This document shows, in pieces, positions 6,511 through 15,921 of a DNA stretch of 64,000 nucleotides (its first letter is position 1; each line of letters starts with the position of its first letter). A program made the translations under genes and the position numbers. The notes beneath the pieces were generated by a model. It searched no databases. It was not told the DNA's origin and saw only the letters and a program-made list of their open reading frames with translations. The DNA lies in NCBI RefSeq assembly GCF_033843265.1, contig NZ_JAWXRD010000003.1, positions 1 through 64,000 on the forward strand, given 5' to 3'. The stretch comes from Scandinavium lactucae. GTDB taxonomy: Bacteria > Pseudomonadota > Gammaproteobacteria > Enterobacterales > Enterobacteriaceae.

Positions 6511-8118
6511 ATGAGTATTTCCTTGAAAAAGTCAGGGATGCTGAAGCTTGGTCTTAGCCTGGTGGCGTTGACTGTAGCAGCAAGCGTACAGGCCAAAACC
6601 CTGGTTTACTGTTCTGAAGGCTCGCCGGAAGGCTTTAACCCACAGCTGTTCACCTCTGGTACCACCTACGACGCCAGCTCCGTTCCTATTTATAACCGTC
6701 TGGTTGAATTCAAAACCGGCACCACGGAAATTATTCCGGGTCTGGCTGAGAAGTGGGAAGTCAGTGAAGATGGCAAAACTTACACCTTCCACCTGCGCCA
6801 GGGCGTGAAGTGGCAGGACAACAAAGATTTCAAACCGACGCGTGACTTAAATGCCGACGACGTCGTGTTCTCCTTTGACCGTCAGAAAAACGACAAAAAC
6901 CCGTACCACAAAGTCTCTGGCGGCAGCTACGAATACTTTGAAGGCATGGGCCTGCCGGACCTGATAAGCGAAGTGAAGAAAGTGGACGATAAAACCGTTC
7001 AATTCGTGCTGACTCGCCCGGAAGCGCCGTTCCTCGCAGACCTGGCGATGGACTTCGCGTCTATCCTGTCAAAAGAATATGCTGACAACATGCTGAAAGC
7101 CGGTTCGCCGGAGAAAGTTGACCTGAACCCAATCGGTACCGGTCCGTTCCAGCTACAGCAGTACCAGAAAGACTCCCGTATTCTGTACAAAGCCTTCCCG
7201 GGCTACTGGGGCACCAAGCCACAGATCGACCGTCTGGTGTTCTCTATCACCCCTGATGCGTCCGTCCGTTACGCCAAACTGCAGAAAAATGAATGCCAGG
7301 TGATGCCATACCCGAACCCGGCTGACATCGCTCGCATGAAGCAGGACAAAAACATCAACCTGCTGTCGCAGGCGGGTCTGAACGTTGGTTACCTGTCATT
7401 CAACACCGAGAAGAAACCGCTGGATGAAGTCAAAGTTCGTCAGGCGCTGACCTACGCGGTGAACAAAGAAGCGATCATCAAAGCCGTTTATCAGGGTGCA
7501 GGCGTTGCTGCCAAGAACCTGATCCCACCGACCATGTGGGGCTATAACGACGACGTTAAGGACTACACCTACGATCCGGAAAAAGCCAAAGCACTGCTGA
7601 AAGAAGCAGGCCATGCCGATGGCTTCACCATCGACCTGTGGGCGATGCCGGTTCAGCGTCCCTACAACCCGAACGCTCGCCGTATGGCTGAGATGATTCA
7701 GGCTGACTGGGCGAAAGTGGGCGTGAAAGCCAACATCGTGACCTACGAGTGGGGCGAGTACCTCAAGCGCGCCAAAGCGGGTGAGCATCAGTCGGTAATG
7801 ATGGGCTGGACCGGCGACAATGGGGATCCGGATAACTTCTTCGCGACCCTGTTCAGCTGTGCTGCGGCGAAAGACGGTTCTAACTACTCTCGCTGGTGCT
7901 ACAAGCCGTTTGAAGACCTGATCCAACCGGCGCGTGCGGCGGAAGATCACAACAAGCGTATTGAACTGTACAAACAGGCTCAGGTAGTGATGCATGACCA
8001 GGCTCCGGCGCTGATCATCGCTCACTCCACCGTATACGAGCCGGTGCGTAAAGAAGTCAAAGGCTATGTGGTCGATCCATTAGGTAAGCACCACTTCGAA
8101 AACGTCTCCATCGAATAA
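6511..8118 (+). CDS. dppA: Periplasmic dipeptide-binding protein DppA
   Basis: A 535-residue family-5 extracellular solute-binding protein. Residues 1-28 are a Sec signal peptide ending VQA before KTLVYCSEG, and the rest is the two-lobed SBP_bac_5 domain (GLAEKWEVSEDGKTYTFHLR, NPIGTGPFQL, MMGWTGDNGDPDNF). It captures dipeptides, and in E. coli also heme and 5-aminolevulinate, for the DppBCDF membrane importer, and assists dipeptide chemotaxis through Tap. It is the first gene of the operon, separated from dppB by 163 bp carrying REP palindromes. That gap is a common arrangement giving higher expression of the binding protein. Ribosome site GGAG at good spacing. Confidence 0.98.
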   Translation: MSISLKKSGMLKLGLSLVALTVAASVQAKTLVYCSEGSPEGFNPQLFTSGTTYDASSVPIYNRLVEFKTGTTEIIPGLAEKWEVSEDGKTYTFHLRQGVKWQDNKDFKPTRDLNADDVVFSFDRQKNDKNPYHKVSGGSYEYFEGMGLPDLISEVKKVDDKTVQFVLTRPEAPFLADLAMDFASILSKEYADNMLKAGSPEKVDLNPIGTGPFQLQQYQKDSRILYKAFPGYWGTKPQIDRLVFSITPDASVRYAKLQKNECQVMPYPNPADIARMKQDKNINLLSQAGLNVGYLSFNTEKKPLDEVKVRQALTYAVNKEAIIKAVYQGAGVAAKNLIPPTMWGYNDDVKDYTYDPEKAKALLKEAGHADGFTIDLWAMPVQRPYNPNARRMAEMIQADWAKVGVKANIVTYEWGEYLKRAKAGEHQSVMMGWTGDNGDPDNFFATLFSCAAAKDGSNYSRWCYKPFEDLIQPARAAEDHNKRIELYKQAQVVMHDQAPALIIAHSTVYEPVRKEVKGYVVDPLGKHHFENVSIE

Positions 8119-8152
8119 TTAAAAATGTAAGGGGTACGCGAGTGCCCCTCTA

Positions 8153-8221
8153 TGCCCGGCGACGCTGCGCTTGCGTGGGCCTACGAAATTGTAGGCCGGG
8201 TAAGTGCAGCGCCACCCGGCA
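8153..8221 (+). repeat. REP pair (BIME) between dppA and dppB
   Basis: Two inverted REP-like units, ATGCCCGGCGACGCTGCGCT with a following GTGGGCCTAC, and GTAGGCCGGGTAAGTGCAGC with GCCACCCGGCA, face each other around AAATT. Such pairs stabilise upstream mRNA 3' ends and fit the expected excess of dppA over dppBCDF transcript. Confidence 0.88.
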
Positions 8222-8281
8222 GTTGTGAGCAATACAGATGCGCTGTCGCCAGGCAGTGTGTCATGAGAGAGAGTCCGGGTT

Positions 8282-9301
8282 ATGTTGCAGTTCATCCTCC
8301 GACGTCTGGGATTAGTCATCCCGACCTTTATCGGTATTACCCTGCTGACCTTTGCCTTTGTCCATATGATCCCGGGTGACCCGGTGATGATTATGGCCGG
8401 TGAGCGCGGTATTTCCCCTGAGCGTCACGCACAGCTTCTGGCTGCATTGGGCCTTGATAAGCCAATGTGGCAACAGTATCTCCATTACATCTGGGGTGTG
8501 CTTCACGGCGATTTAGGCATTTCACTGAAAAGCCGTCTGCCGGTGTGGGACGAGTTCGTTCCGCGCTTTAAAGCCACGCTGGAACTTGGCGTTTGCGCCA
8601 TGATTTTCGCGGTTGCCATCGGGATCCCGGTCGGCGTCCTTGCTGCGGTAAAACGCGGCTCCATCTTCGACCACACCGCCGTGGGCCTCGCCCTGACCGG
8701 TTATTCCATGCCGATTTTCTGGTGGGGCATGATGCTTATCATGCTGGTGTCGGTGCAGTGGAACCTGGCCCCGGTCTCCGGGCGTATCAGCGATTCGGTG
8801 TTCCTCGACGATACCCTGCCATTAACCGGCTTCATGCTGATTGATACCGCCATCTGGGGCGAACCGGGCGACTTCATCGACGCCATCGCGCATATGGTGC
8901 TGCCTGCGGTGGTGCTCGGCACTATCCCGCTGGCAGTGATTGTGCGTATGACCCGTTCGGCGATGCTGGAAGTGCTCGGCGAAGACTATATCCGTACCGC
9001 GCGTGCGAAGGGCCTGACCCGGATGCGCGTCATTATCGTCCATGCGCTGCGTAACGCCATGCTGCCGGTGGTGACGGTTATCGGTTTGCAGGTCGGCACG
9101 TTGCTGGCCGGGGCGATCCTGACCGAAACCATCTTCTCCTGGCCGGGCCTTGGGCGCTGGCTGATTGATGCTCTGCAACGCCGTGATTATCCGGTGGTGC
9201 AGGGCGGGGTCCTGCTGGTGGCGACGATGATTATCCTCGTTAACCTGCTGGTCGACCTGCTGTACGGCGTGGTGAACCCGCGTATTCGTCATAGGAAGTA
9301 A
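8282..9301 (+). CDS. dppB: Dipeptide ABC transporter permease DppB
   Basis: A 339-residue inner-membrane permease with an N-terminal membrane anchor (FILRRLGLVIPTFIGITLLT), a periplasmic loop, and the five-helix BPD_transp_1 domain. The cytoplasmic EAA coupling loop is visible near EDYIRTARAKGLTRMRVI. It forms the translocation pore with DppC and is energised by DppD and DppF. Length equals the E. coli protein. It is followed after 9 bp by dppC. Confidence 0.97.
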   Translation: MLQFILRRLGLVIPTFIGITLLTFAFVHMIPGDPVMIMAGERGISPERHAQLLAALGLDKPMWQQYLHYIWGVLHGDLGISLKSRLPVWDEFVPRFKATLELGVCAMIFAVAIGIPVGVLAAVKRGSIFDHTAVGLALTGYSMPIFWWGMMLIMLVSVQWNLAPVSGRISDSVFLDDTLPLTGFMLIDTAIWGEPGDFIDAIAHMVLPAVVLGTIPLAVIVRMTRSAMLEVLGEDYIRTARAKGLTRMRVIIVHALRNAMLPVVTVIGLQVGTLLAGAILTETIFSWPGLGRWLIDALQRRDYPVVQGGVLLVATMIILVNLLVDLLYGVVNPRIRHRK

Positions 9302-9310
9302 GGGGCCATC

Positions 9311-10210
9311 ATGTCACAAGTCACTGAAACTAAAGTTGCTGCACCGGTGCCCATGACCCCGTTGCAGGAGTTCTGGCACTACTTTAAACGTAATAAAGGC
9401 GCGGTGGTCGGTCTGGCGTATGTGGTGGTGGTGATGATTGTCGCCATTTTCGCTAACGTCCTCGCCCCGTATAACCCGGCGGAGCAGTTCCGTGATTCGC
9501 TGCTGGCCCCGCCGTTCTGGCAGGAAGGCGGCACGCTGTCGCATCTGCTCGGCACCGACGATGTGGGCCGCGATGTGCTGTCGCGTCTGATGTACGGCGC
9601 GCGCCTGTCGCTGCTGGTCGGCTGTCTGGTGGTGGTGCTGTCGTTGGTGCTGGGGATTATCCTTGGCTTGGTGGCGGGCTACTTCGGCGGCATCGTCGAT
9701 AACATCATTATGCGTGTGGTCGACATCATGCTGGCCCTGCCGAGCCTGCTGTTGGCGCTGGTGCTGGTGGCGATATTCGGACCGTCGATAGGCAACGCCG
9801 CGCTGGCGCTGACCTTCGTGGCCCTGCCGCACTACGTGCGTTTAACCCGTGCGGCGGTGCTGGTCGAGGTTAACCGCGACTACGTGACCGCTTCTCGCGT
9901 GGCGGGGGCGGGGGCGATGCGCCAGATGTTCGTCAATATTTTCCCAAACTGCCTTGCGCCGCTGATTGTTCAGGCGTCGCTCGGTTTCTCGAACGCCATT
10001 CTCGATATGGCCGCTCTTGGCTTCCTTGGCATGGGTGCGCAACCGCCAACACCGGAGTGGGGCACCATGCTCTCCGACGTGTTGCAGTTCGCGCAAAGCG
10101 CCTGGTGGGTCGTGACCTTCCCGGGTCTGGCGATCCTGCTTACGGTGCTGGCATTTAACCTGATGGGCGACGGTCTGCGTGACGCGCTGGATCCCAAACT
10201 GAAGCAGTAA
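9311..10210 (+). CDS. dppC: Dipeptide ABC transporter permease DppC
   Basis: A 299-residue permease partner of DppB. An OppC-type N-terminal segment with one membrane helix (GAVVGLAYVVVVMIVAIFAN) precedes the BPD_transp_1 domain with its EAA-type loop at NRDYVTASRVAGAGAMRQMF. The GTDDVGRDVLSRLMYGARLS motif is characteristic of the OppC/DppC group. It sits within the tightly spaced dppBCDF run (10 bp to dppD), with AGGGG as ribosome site. Confidence 0.97.
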   Translation: MSQVTETKVAAPVPMTPLQEFWHYFKRNKGAVVGLAYVVVVMIVAIFANVLAPYNPAEQFRDSLLAPPFWQEGGTLSHLLGTDDVGRDVLSRLMYGARLSLLVGCLVVVLSLVLGIILGLVAGYFGGIVDNIIMRVVDIMLALPSLLLALVLVAIFGPSIGNAALALTFVALPHYVRLTRAAVLVEVNRDYVTASRVAGAGAMRQMFVNIFPNCLAPLIVQASLGFSNAILDMAALGFLGMGAQPPTPEWGTMLSDVLQFAQSAWWVVTFPGLAILLTVLAFNLMGDGLRDALDPKLKQ

Positions 10211-10220
10211 GAGGCACGAG

Positions 10221-11204
10221 ATGGCGTTATTAAATGTAGATAAATTATCGGTGCACTTCGGCGACGAAGGCACCCCGTTTCGCGCCGTGGACCGCATCAG
10301 CTATAGCGTAAAGCAGGGCGAAGTGGTCGGCATCGTCGGGGAATCCGGTTCCGGTAAATCCGTCAGCTCGCTGGCGATTATGGGGCTGATTGATTACCCG
10401 GGCCGCGTGATGGCGGACAAACTGGAGTTTAATGGTCGCGACCTGAAGCGCATTTCCGAGAAAGAACGCCGCCAGCTGGTGGGCGCGGAAGTGGCGATGA
10501 TTTTCCAGGATCCAATGACCAGCCTTAACCCGTGCTACACCGTGGGTTTCCAGATTATGGAAGCGATTAAGGTGCATCAGGGCGGCAACAAGAAAACGCG
10601 TCGTCAGCGCGCCATTGACCTGCTGAACCTGGTGGGCATTCCCGATGCGGCTTCGCGTCTGGACGTGTATCCGCACCAGCTCTCTGGCGGGATGAGTCAG
10701 CGAGTGATGATTGCGATGGCGATTGCCTGTCGTCCGAAGCTGTTGATTGCCGATGAACCGACCACCGCGCTGGATGTGACCATTCAGGCGCAGATCATCG
10801 AGCTGCTGCTGGAACTGCAGCAGAAAGAGAACATGGCGCTGGTGCTGATCACCCACGACCTGGCGCTGGTGGCGGAAGCGGCACACAAAATTATCGTGAT
10901 GTATGCCGGCCAGGTGGTGGAAACCGGGGCCGCGCAGGATATCTTCCGCGCGCCGCATCATCCGTATACCCAAGCGCTGCTGCGTGCGCTGCCGGAGTTT
11001 GCTCAGGATAAAGCGCGTCTGGCCTCGCTGCCGGGCGTGGTGCCGGGCAAATACGACCGTCCGCTAGGCTGCCTGCTCAACCCGCGCTGCCCGTATGCCA
11101 CCGACCGCTGCCGTAGCGAAGAACCGGAACTGAACGCCGTCGACGGCGGTCGTCAGTCCAAATGCCATTACCCCCTCGATGATGCCGGGAGGCCAACACG
11201 ATGA
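10221..11204 (+). CDS. dppD: Dipeptide ABC transporter ATPase DppD
   Basis: A 327-residue ABC ATPase with Walker A GESGSGKS, Q-loop FQDPMTSLNP, signature LSGGMSQR, Walker B LLIADEPTTALD and H-loop ITHDL. The C-terminal oligopeptide-transporter domain has a Cys-containing tail (CLLNPRCPYATDRC and a later KCHYP), which in relatives can hold an iron-sulfur cluster. It pairs with DppF to drive dipeptide uptake. Its 3' end overlaps dppF by ATGA, indicating translational coupling. Confidence 0.97.
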   Translation: MALLNVDKLSVHFGDEGTPFRAVDRISYSVKQGEVVGIVGESGSGKSVSSLAIMGLIDYPGRVMADKLEFNGRDLKRISEKERRQLVGAEVAMIFQDPMTSLNPCYTVGFQIMEAIKVHQGGNKKTRRQRAIDLLNLVGIPDAASRLDVYPHQLSGGMSQRVMIAMAIACRPKLLIADEPTTALDVTIQAQIIELLLELQQKENMALVLITHDLALVAEAAHKIIVMYAGQVVETGAAQDIFRAPHHPYTQALLRALPEFAQDKARLASLPGVVPGKYDRPLGCLLNPRCPYATDRCRSEEPELNAVDGGRQSKCHYPLDDAGRPTR

Positions 11205-12214
11205 GTACGCATGAGGCCACCTCGCAACAGCCGCTGTTGCAGGCTATCGACCTGAAAAAACACTACCCGGTGAAGAAGGGCATTTTTGCCCCGGAGCGCC
11301 TGGTGAAAGCCCTCGACGGGGTGTCGTTCACCCTCGAGCGCGGTAAAACGCTGGCGGTCGTGGGCGAATCCGGCTGTGGTAAATCTACCCTGGGCCGCCT
11401 GCTGACGATGATCGAAATCCCGACCGGGGGTGAACTTTACTATCAGGGCCAGGACCTGCTTCAACCTGACGCCACCGCCGAAAAGCTGCGCCGTCAGAAG
11501 ATCCAGATTGTGTTCCAGAACCCGTATGGCTCGCTGAACCCACGCAAGAAAGTCAGCCAGATCCTTGAAGAACCGCTGCAAATTAACACCCGCCTGAGCA
11601 AGGCGGAGCGTAAGGAAAAAGTGCTGGAAATGATGGCCAAAGTGGGCCTGAAAACCGAGCATTATGACCGCTATCCGCACATGTTCTCCGGCGGTCAGCG
11701 GCAGCGTATCGCCATCGCGCGTGGGCTGATGCTTGACCCGGACGTGGTGATTGCCGATGAACCGGTGTCGGCGCTCGACGTTTCCGTCCGTGCGCAGGTG
11801 CTGAACCTGATGATGGATTTGCAGCAGGACATGGGCCTGTCGTACGTGTTTATCTCCCACGACCTGTCGGTGGTGGAACACATCGCCGATGAAGTGATGG
11901 TGATGTACCTCGGGCGCTGCGTGGAAAAAGGCACCAAGGAGCAGATATTCAGCAATCCGCGCCATCCGTACACGCAGGCGCTGTTGTCCGCGACACCACG
12001 TCTGAATCCGGACGATCGCCGCGAGCGTATCAAGCTGACCGGCGAGCTGCCGAGCCCGCTGAATCCGCCGCCAGGCTGCGCGTTCAACGCTCGCTGTCGT
12101 CGTCGCTTCGGCCCCTGCACCCAGCTCCAGCCGCAGTTGAAAGACTATGGCGGTCAACTGGTGGCCTGCTTCGCGGTGGATCAGGACGAAAACGGCGAGA
12201 AGCCGCTGGTCTGA
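11201..12214 (+). CDS. dppF: Dipeptide ABC transporter ATPase DppF
   Basis: A 337-residue ABC ATPase with Walker A GESGCGKS, Q-loop FQNPYGSLNPRKK, signature FSGGQRQR, Walker B VIADEPVSALD and H-loop ISHDLSVVEH, followed by an oligopeptide-transporter C-terminal domain with Cys residues (PPGCAFNARCRRRFGPC). It is the second nucleotide-binding subunit of the Dpp importer. The start lies in an ATGA overlap with dppD. It is the last gene of the operon, followed by a palindrome and a rho-independent terminator. Confidence 0.97.
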   Translation: MSTHEATSQQPLLQAIDLKKHYPVKKGIFAPERLVKALDGVSFTLERGKTLAVVGESGCGKSTLGRLLTMIEIPTGGELYYQGQDLLQPDATAEKLRRQKIQIVFQNPYGSLNPRKKVSQILEEPLQINTRLSKAERKEKVLEMMAKVGLKTEHYDRYPHMFSGGQRQRIAIARGLMLDPDVVIADEPVSALDVSVRAQVLNLMMDLQQDMGLSYVFISHDLSVVEHIADEVMVMYLGRCVEKGTKEQIFSNPRHPYTQALLSATPRLNPDDRRERIKLTGELPSPLNPPPGCAFNARCRRRFGPCTQLQPQLKDYGGQLVACFAVDQDENGEKPLV

Positions 12215-12217
12215 CGC

Positions 12218-12250
12218 TTATCGGGCCTACAGAGACCGTAGGCCCGATAA
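12218..12250 (+). repeat. REP-type palindrome after dppF
   Basis: Perfect 13-bp arms TTATCGGGCCTAC and GTAGGCCCGATAA around a 7-bp loop, a common enterobacterial REP-family hairpin, placed at the 3' end of the dpp mRNA. Confidence 0.88.
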
Positions 12251-12291
12251 GAGTAGCGCCGCCGGGCGCGTTAGAACTTGTCAGCACTATG

Positions 12292-12318
12292 ACCGGAGCC
12301 TGAGGCTCCGGTTTTTTT
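12292..12318 (+). terminator. Rho-independent terminator of dppABCDF
   Basis: Stem ACCGGAGCC/GGCTCCGGT with a TGA loop, followed by seven Ts. No A-run precedes the stem, so it acts mainly on the plus strand, shielding convergent bcsG. Confidence 0.92.
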
Positions 12319-12329
12319 ACGCGAAACGA

Positions 12330-14009
12330 TTACTGCGGATAAGGCACCCAGTCGCCGCCGTTGAGACGGACATACGGTTTGCCCTGGTACTGGATAACCA
12401 CCGCGTTAGAGTTCTCGGAAACTGGGGCGGTTTGTGGCAGGTCGCTGGTGTACTGCTCCCAGTTAACGCTGTCTTCGGTGAACATTTTGCCGTCGAGTGC
12501 GCGGGCAACCAGTTCCGAAATTGCCAGATAGCTGCTCGGCTGATCGATTTCAATGGCAGCACCCTGATGCGGGGCTTTCATGCCGAAGAATTTAATCGCT
12601 GCCGGTACGTTGGTGATGTTCGGGCTGGGGATATCACGCAGGCCGGAGACTTGCATTTTATCGCCTTTCAGCGCACCGCCGTGCTCTGGCGCAATCACCA
12701 CCATCACCTTCCGGCCTGATTTTTCCAGCTCGGTAAAGAAGGTATCCAGTTCATCGAACAGCTTCTGGGCACGCACTTTATAGTCGGCGGTTTTGCTCTG
12801 GCCAGCGAAGTGGTTCCCGTCGTGCAGCGGCAGGATATTGAAGAAGGTCGCCGTACGCGCGCCATCCTCTTTCCCTTCTCCTTCCTGCCAGCGTTTCAAC
12901 ACCGCCAGGTCGTCATAGACCGGCGAACCGTCGAAGGCTTGCAGATTGACCGGCAGCCCTTTCTGGTCCATCAGAGGAGCCTGCATATCGCCGTAGTTGC
13001 GCAGCTCTTTCAGGAAGTCACCGAACACGCCGTTGTGGCCGAGCATCAGCTGGGTTTTAAAGCCCAGCGAGGCCAGGTTATCGAACAGATAGCACTGCTT
13101 GGCGGCGGGTGAATAAAGATTGGTATGCGACGGCTGACCGCAGCTGGCGCGCAGCAGACGAATCGCCGCCGGGCCGCTGTAGGAGGTCGCGGAGTTAAAG
13201 TGTTTGAACACGATATCAAAGTGCGCCCACAGCGGATGCTGAGCCAGACCGGCGGCTTCAATATCATCCCAGGAGAGGGAACAGATGTTGATCACCAGCA
13301 GCTCGAACGGTTGTGCATCTTCCGGTAACGCTGTCGGGAAGGTGGTCTGGCGCTTTTCTTCCGCCGCGTAGAAGCTCGACAGCCACGCGTTCAGGTTGGC
13401 TGAGGTCGGCGGGGCGGTTTGCGCAGGCATATCGCCGACCACCGGTTTGGCGTTGGCGGTAGCCACCGTTGCCGCCGCAGTACCGCCGGTGGTGGTCACC
13501 GTGCCGGTATTCTGTCCGCCAGGGAACAGCGAAAAGTTCGGGCCCACCACGGTGATGAGGTTCAGCCAGACCATAATGACCACCGTAAAGACCGTCACGC
13601 GCAGCCACTGGGATAAAAACAGCCATGTGACCAGCAGAACAAAGAACAGGCCCACCATCTGCCAGTTAATGAAGCGCGTCACCAGGTCGACAATATAATC
13701 CACGCTGAAGCCCGCCAACTGCGAGCCCTGGCTCATAATGCTTTCCGGGCCGGGCAGCCAGGTATCGTGCCAGAACAGCGCGATCCCTACCGGAATAGCA
13801 ATCCAGTGCCGCAGTTTATGCAGCTTGCGGTTGGGGATCGGCAGCAGCAGAAACGCCATAAACACCAGGTTTTGTAGCGCATGAAAATTAAGGTATCCCG
13901 CCCACAGCAGGCCAAACTTCACCAGAAAGTAGAAGTTCCATCCAGAAAGGCCGCGCCAGTATTGCCAAAATGGCGATGAGGAGACGGCGGTTTGAGTAGG
14001 GTTAGTCAT
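12330..14009 (-). CDS. bcsG: Cellulose phosphoethanolamine transferase BcsG
   Basis: 559 residues from ATG 14009. The frame is open 14 codons further upstream, but the chosen start matches the family and sits just inside the end of bcsF. An N-terminal bundle of about five membrane helices precedes an Ala/Thr/Gly-rich linker (GTVTTTGGTAAATVATANA) and a periplasmic alkaline-phosphatase-fold domain. The nucleophile region SATSYSGPAAIRLLRASCG and the metal-ligand segment VVIAPEHGGALKGDKM are present. BcsG moves phosphoethanolamine from phosphatidylethanolamine onto nascent cellulose and is needed for BcsA stability. It is the last gene of the bcsEFG operon. Confidence 0.97.
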   Translation of the reverse strand: MTNPTQTAVSSSPFWQYWRGLSGWNFYFLVKFGLLWAGYLNFHALQNLVFMAFLLLPIPNRKLHKLRHWIAIPVGIALFWHDTWLPGPESIMSQGSQLAGFSVDYIVDLVTRFINWQMVGLFFVLLVTWLFLSQWLRVTVFTVVIMVWLNLITVVGPNFSLFPGGQNTGTVTTTGGTAAATVATANAKPVVGDMPAQTAPPTSANLNAWLSSFYAAEEKRQTTFPTALPEDAQPFELLVINICSLSWDDIEAAGLAQHPLWAHFDIVFKHFNSATSYSGPAAIRLLRASCGQPSHTNLYSPAAKQCYLFDNLASLGFKTQLMLGHNGVFGDFLKELRNYGDMQAPLMDQKGLPVNLQAFDGSPVYDDLAVLKRWQEGEGKEDGARTATFFNILPLHDGNHFAGQSKTADYKVRAQKLFDELDTFFTELEKSGRKVMVVIAPEHGGALKGDKMQVSGLRDIPSPNITNVPAAIKFFGMKAPHQGAAIEIDQPSSYLAISELVARALDGKMFTEDSVNWEQYTSDLPQTAPVSENSNAVVIQYQGKPYVRLNGGDWVPYPQ

Positions 14010-14199
14010 CGTTTTGTTTTGCCTTGACGAGATCTGACCGGCGCAGGACACCAGCCGGTTTAACGTAACGGGGTCTGAAGAACATCAACCGAAAGGTTGT
14101 TTCGATGCGACGGATAAAGTGACGCGCGATGTATCCCAAAGGGAAAAAAATCAGGGCGCACAGCACAACCAGTTGAATAATATCGGCAATAGACATCAT
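14002..14199 (-). CDS. bcsF: Cellulose biosynthesis protein BcsF
   Basis: A 65-residue single-pass membrane protein: N-terminal helix MSIADIIQLVVLCALIFFPL followed by a basic cytoplasmic segment with the conserved RPRYVKPAG. In E. coli BcsF recruits the c-di-GMP sensor BcsE to the synthase complex. It overlaps bcsE upstream by ATGA and bcsG downstream by 8 bp, so the three genes are translationally coupled. Two adjacent ATGs are possible starts. Confidence 0.94.
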   Translation of the reverse strand: MMSIADIIQLVVLCALIFFPLGYIARHFIRRIETTFRLMFFRPRYVKPAGVLRRSDLVKAKQNDD

Positions 14200-15773
14200 T
14201 GCGGTTGTCCTCCCTGGGCGTCAGTCAGGCGGTGCGGTTCCGGGTAGCGTCGCCAGCTGCGCCCATCGTGGACGGCGTTCATCACCTCGTTCTTTTCAGT
14301 GGTCACCGGCAGCGGCGCGGTCCAACGGTCGGCGGTCACTGCGCTCATTTCCACGATTTCGGCCGTAATCTGCTTATCTTCAAACCAAATCATACGGTTA
14401 GAGAAGATATCGCCGGTCGGTAACGGGAAAATGTGGTTTAAGGCGGTGTCGAGGTCATTGATGCGACAGAAGGTCAAAAACATCACCAGACGATTGTCGC
14501 CAATGGTCATGATATCGCCCAGGCGGTTGGGGCGGCACAGGGTTAAGGCCTGTTCCACGCGCAGGCCCGGCACCGGGCGCAGCGCTACCATCACGCCTTT
14601 ATTATCGGCAGGCAACAGCGGGTTGTTCATGATGTTGTGTACCGCTTTGCAGAAGATATCCCATTTCTGATACCCGCGTAGTTTCAGCGGCTGGGTCATC
14701 GACAGCAGGGTACCAATTTCCTCCGGTACGTAACGCTGGAACTGCTGTTTCTGCACGCTTTCAATCAGGGTCAGGCAGCGGGAAAGCGGGGTATTCCATG
14801 GCACCACCAGATTTGCACCGCAGCCCAGGAGTAAACGTTCGTCGGTGGCACGCAGGCTGGCGGTGATTTCACGCACCACAATTTTCATCGCACTGCCGCG
14901 CTGACGGCGCAGGGCATGAATGTCATGGGCGAGTTGTTCAATCTGGCTGGTTTGTTCCACGGTAAAAATGACGGTGGCGGCCTGCGCGGAGCGGGCTGCA
15001 TTAAACACCGCATCGTTGGTATCAAATACCGTCCAGTGTTCGGATAACGGCGGAGCGCCTTCAAGGGCACTTTTGCTGCTGAGGACATCTTTTTCGTCAC
15101 TGCGCGGCTGCACGACCGTTTCTTCCTGCACCGCCAGCTGCCAGGTTTTACCGCTGTCGTTGACCTGCAGCTGCTGACGGGCGCTGACGCCTTTTTCATT
15201 GGCCCAAAACGCAATATCCAGCAGGTGGCTATCCCCCAGGAAACGCAGGCTCGCCAAACCGGACAGGGCACGATATTCAGCCAGCAGGAGTGAGAGCTGA
15301 GAATCCGTATTGTTTCCCGGATTTAGGATAAGTAAGGAGCAGCGGTAGTATTTGGCCCAGCTCTGAACGTTATTCAGCCATTTCTTGATGCGCTCTGGTG
15401 GGATATTCTGCCAGGCGTTATCCGCACACAACAGGATAAATAAATACCCGGCCGGATCTAATGAGCAAAGCAGATCCTGGCGCAGCGAGTATAGACCATT
15501 TTCATTTTTTGGCATGTTGAACAGGCGTATTTTCTCAGGGCCGTGAGAGGCATTTAGTTTTACTAATTTGTGGGGTTTTTCCCCCATCGTAATCGCGGCG
15601 ACTTTAGCGTCAGAATTCTGTGCGGCTATCGTCTGATTCATTAGACTCACGGCGTCTTCACGACGTTCAACGTTCATCCACCAGACACCACCCAGAGGCA
15701 TATGGCTAACTTCGTCCCATAAGGACTGGATTCCAAGTGAAAATACAGGGTCCACGGTGTCCCTCGTGTTCAA
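14196..15773 (-). CDS. bcsE: c-di-GMP-binding cellulose regulator BcsE
   Basis: A 525-residue cytoplasmic protein matching BcsE: a degenerate NTPase-like N-terminal half, a REC-like middle and a C-terminal GIL domain. The c-di-GMP-binding RxxD is visible as RATDERLLL. BcsE raises cellulose output by binding c-di-GMP near the synthase together with BcsF, BcsR and BcsQ. First gene of bcsEFG, divergent from bcsR across about 200 bp. The ATG at 15773 agrees with the E. coli length (523). Confidence 0.96.
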   Translation of the reverse strand: MNTRDTVDPVFSLGIQSLWDEVSHMPLGGVWWMNVERREDAVSLMNQTIAAQNSDAKVAAITMGEKPHKLVKLNASHGPEKIRLFNMPKNENGLYSLRQDLLCSLDPAGYLFILLCADNAWQNIPPERIKKWLNNVQSWAKYYRCSLLILNPGNNTDSQLSLLLAEYRALSGLASLRFLGDSHLLDIAFWANEKGVSARQQLQVNDSGKTWQLAVQEETVVQPRSDEKDVLSSKSALEGAPPLSEHWTVFDTNDAVFNAARSAQAATVIFTVEQTSQIEQLAHDIHALRRQRGSAMKIVVREITASLRATDERLLLGCGANLVVPWNTPLSRCLTLIESVQKQQFQRYVPEEIGTLLSMTQPLKLRGYQKWDIFCKAVHNIMNNPLLPADNKGVMVALRPVPGLRVEQALTLCRPNRLGDIMTIGDNRLVMFLTFCRINDLDTALNHIFPLPTGDIFSNRMIWFEDKQITAEIVEMSAVTADRWTAPLPVTTEKNEVMNAVHDGRSWRRYPEPHRLTDAQGGQPQ

Positions 15774-15921
15774 GTTTGACTACGTATTAGTTTACTAGCA
15801 AAAGTCTCAGATTAAACCTAACATTGAAATTAAAGAGTAACAGTCATAGCATGTGACGAATTTCCCGTTCGGACAGAGTCTCTCTCGCTGATGAACCCTT
15901 GCTTTACTTTCTTGAATGAAA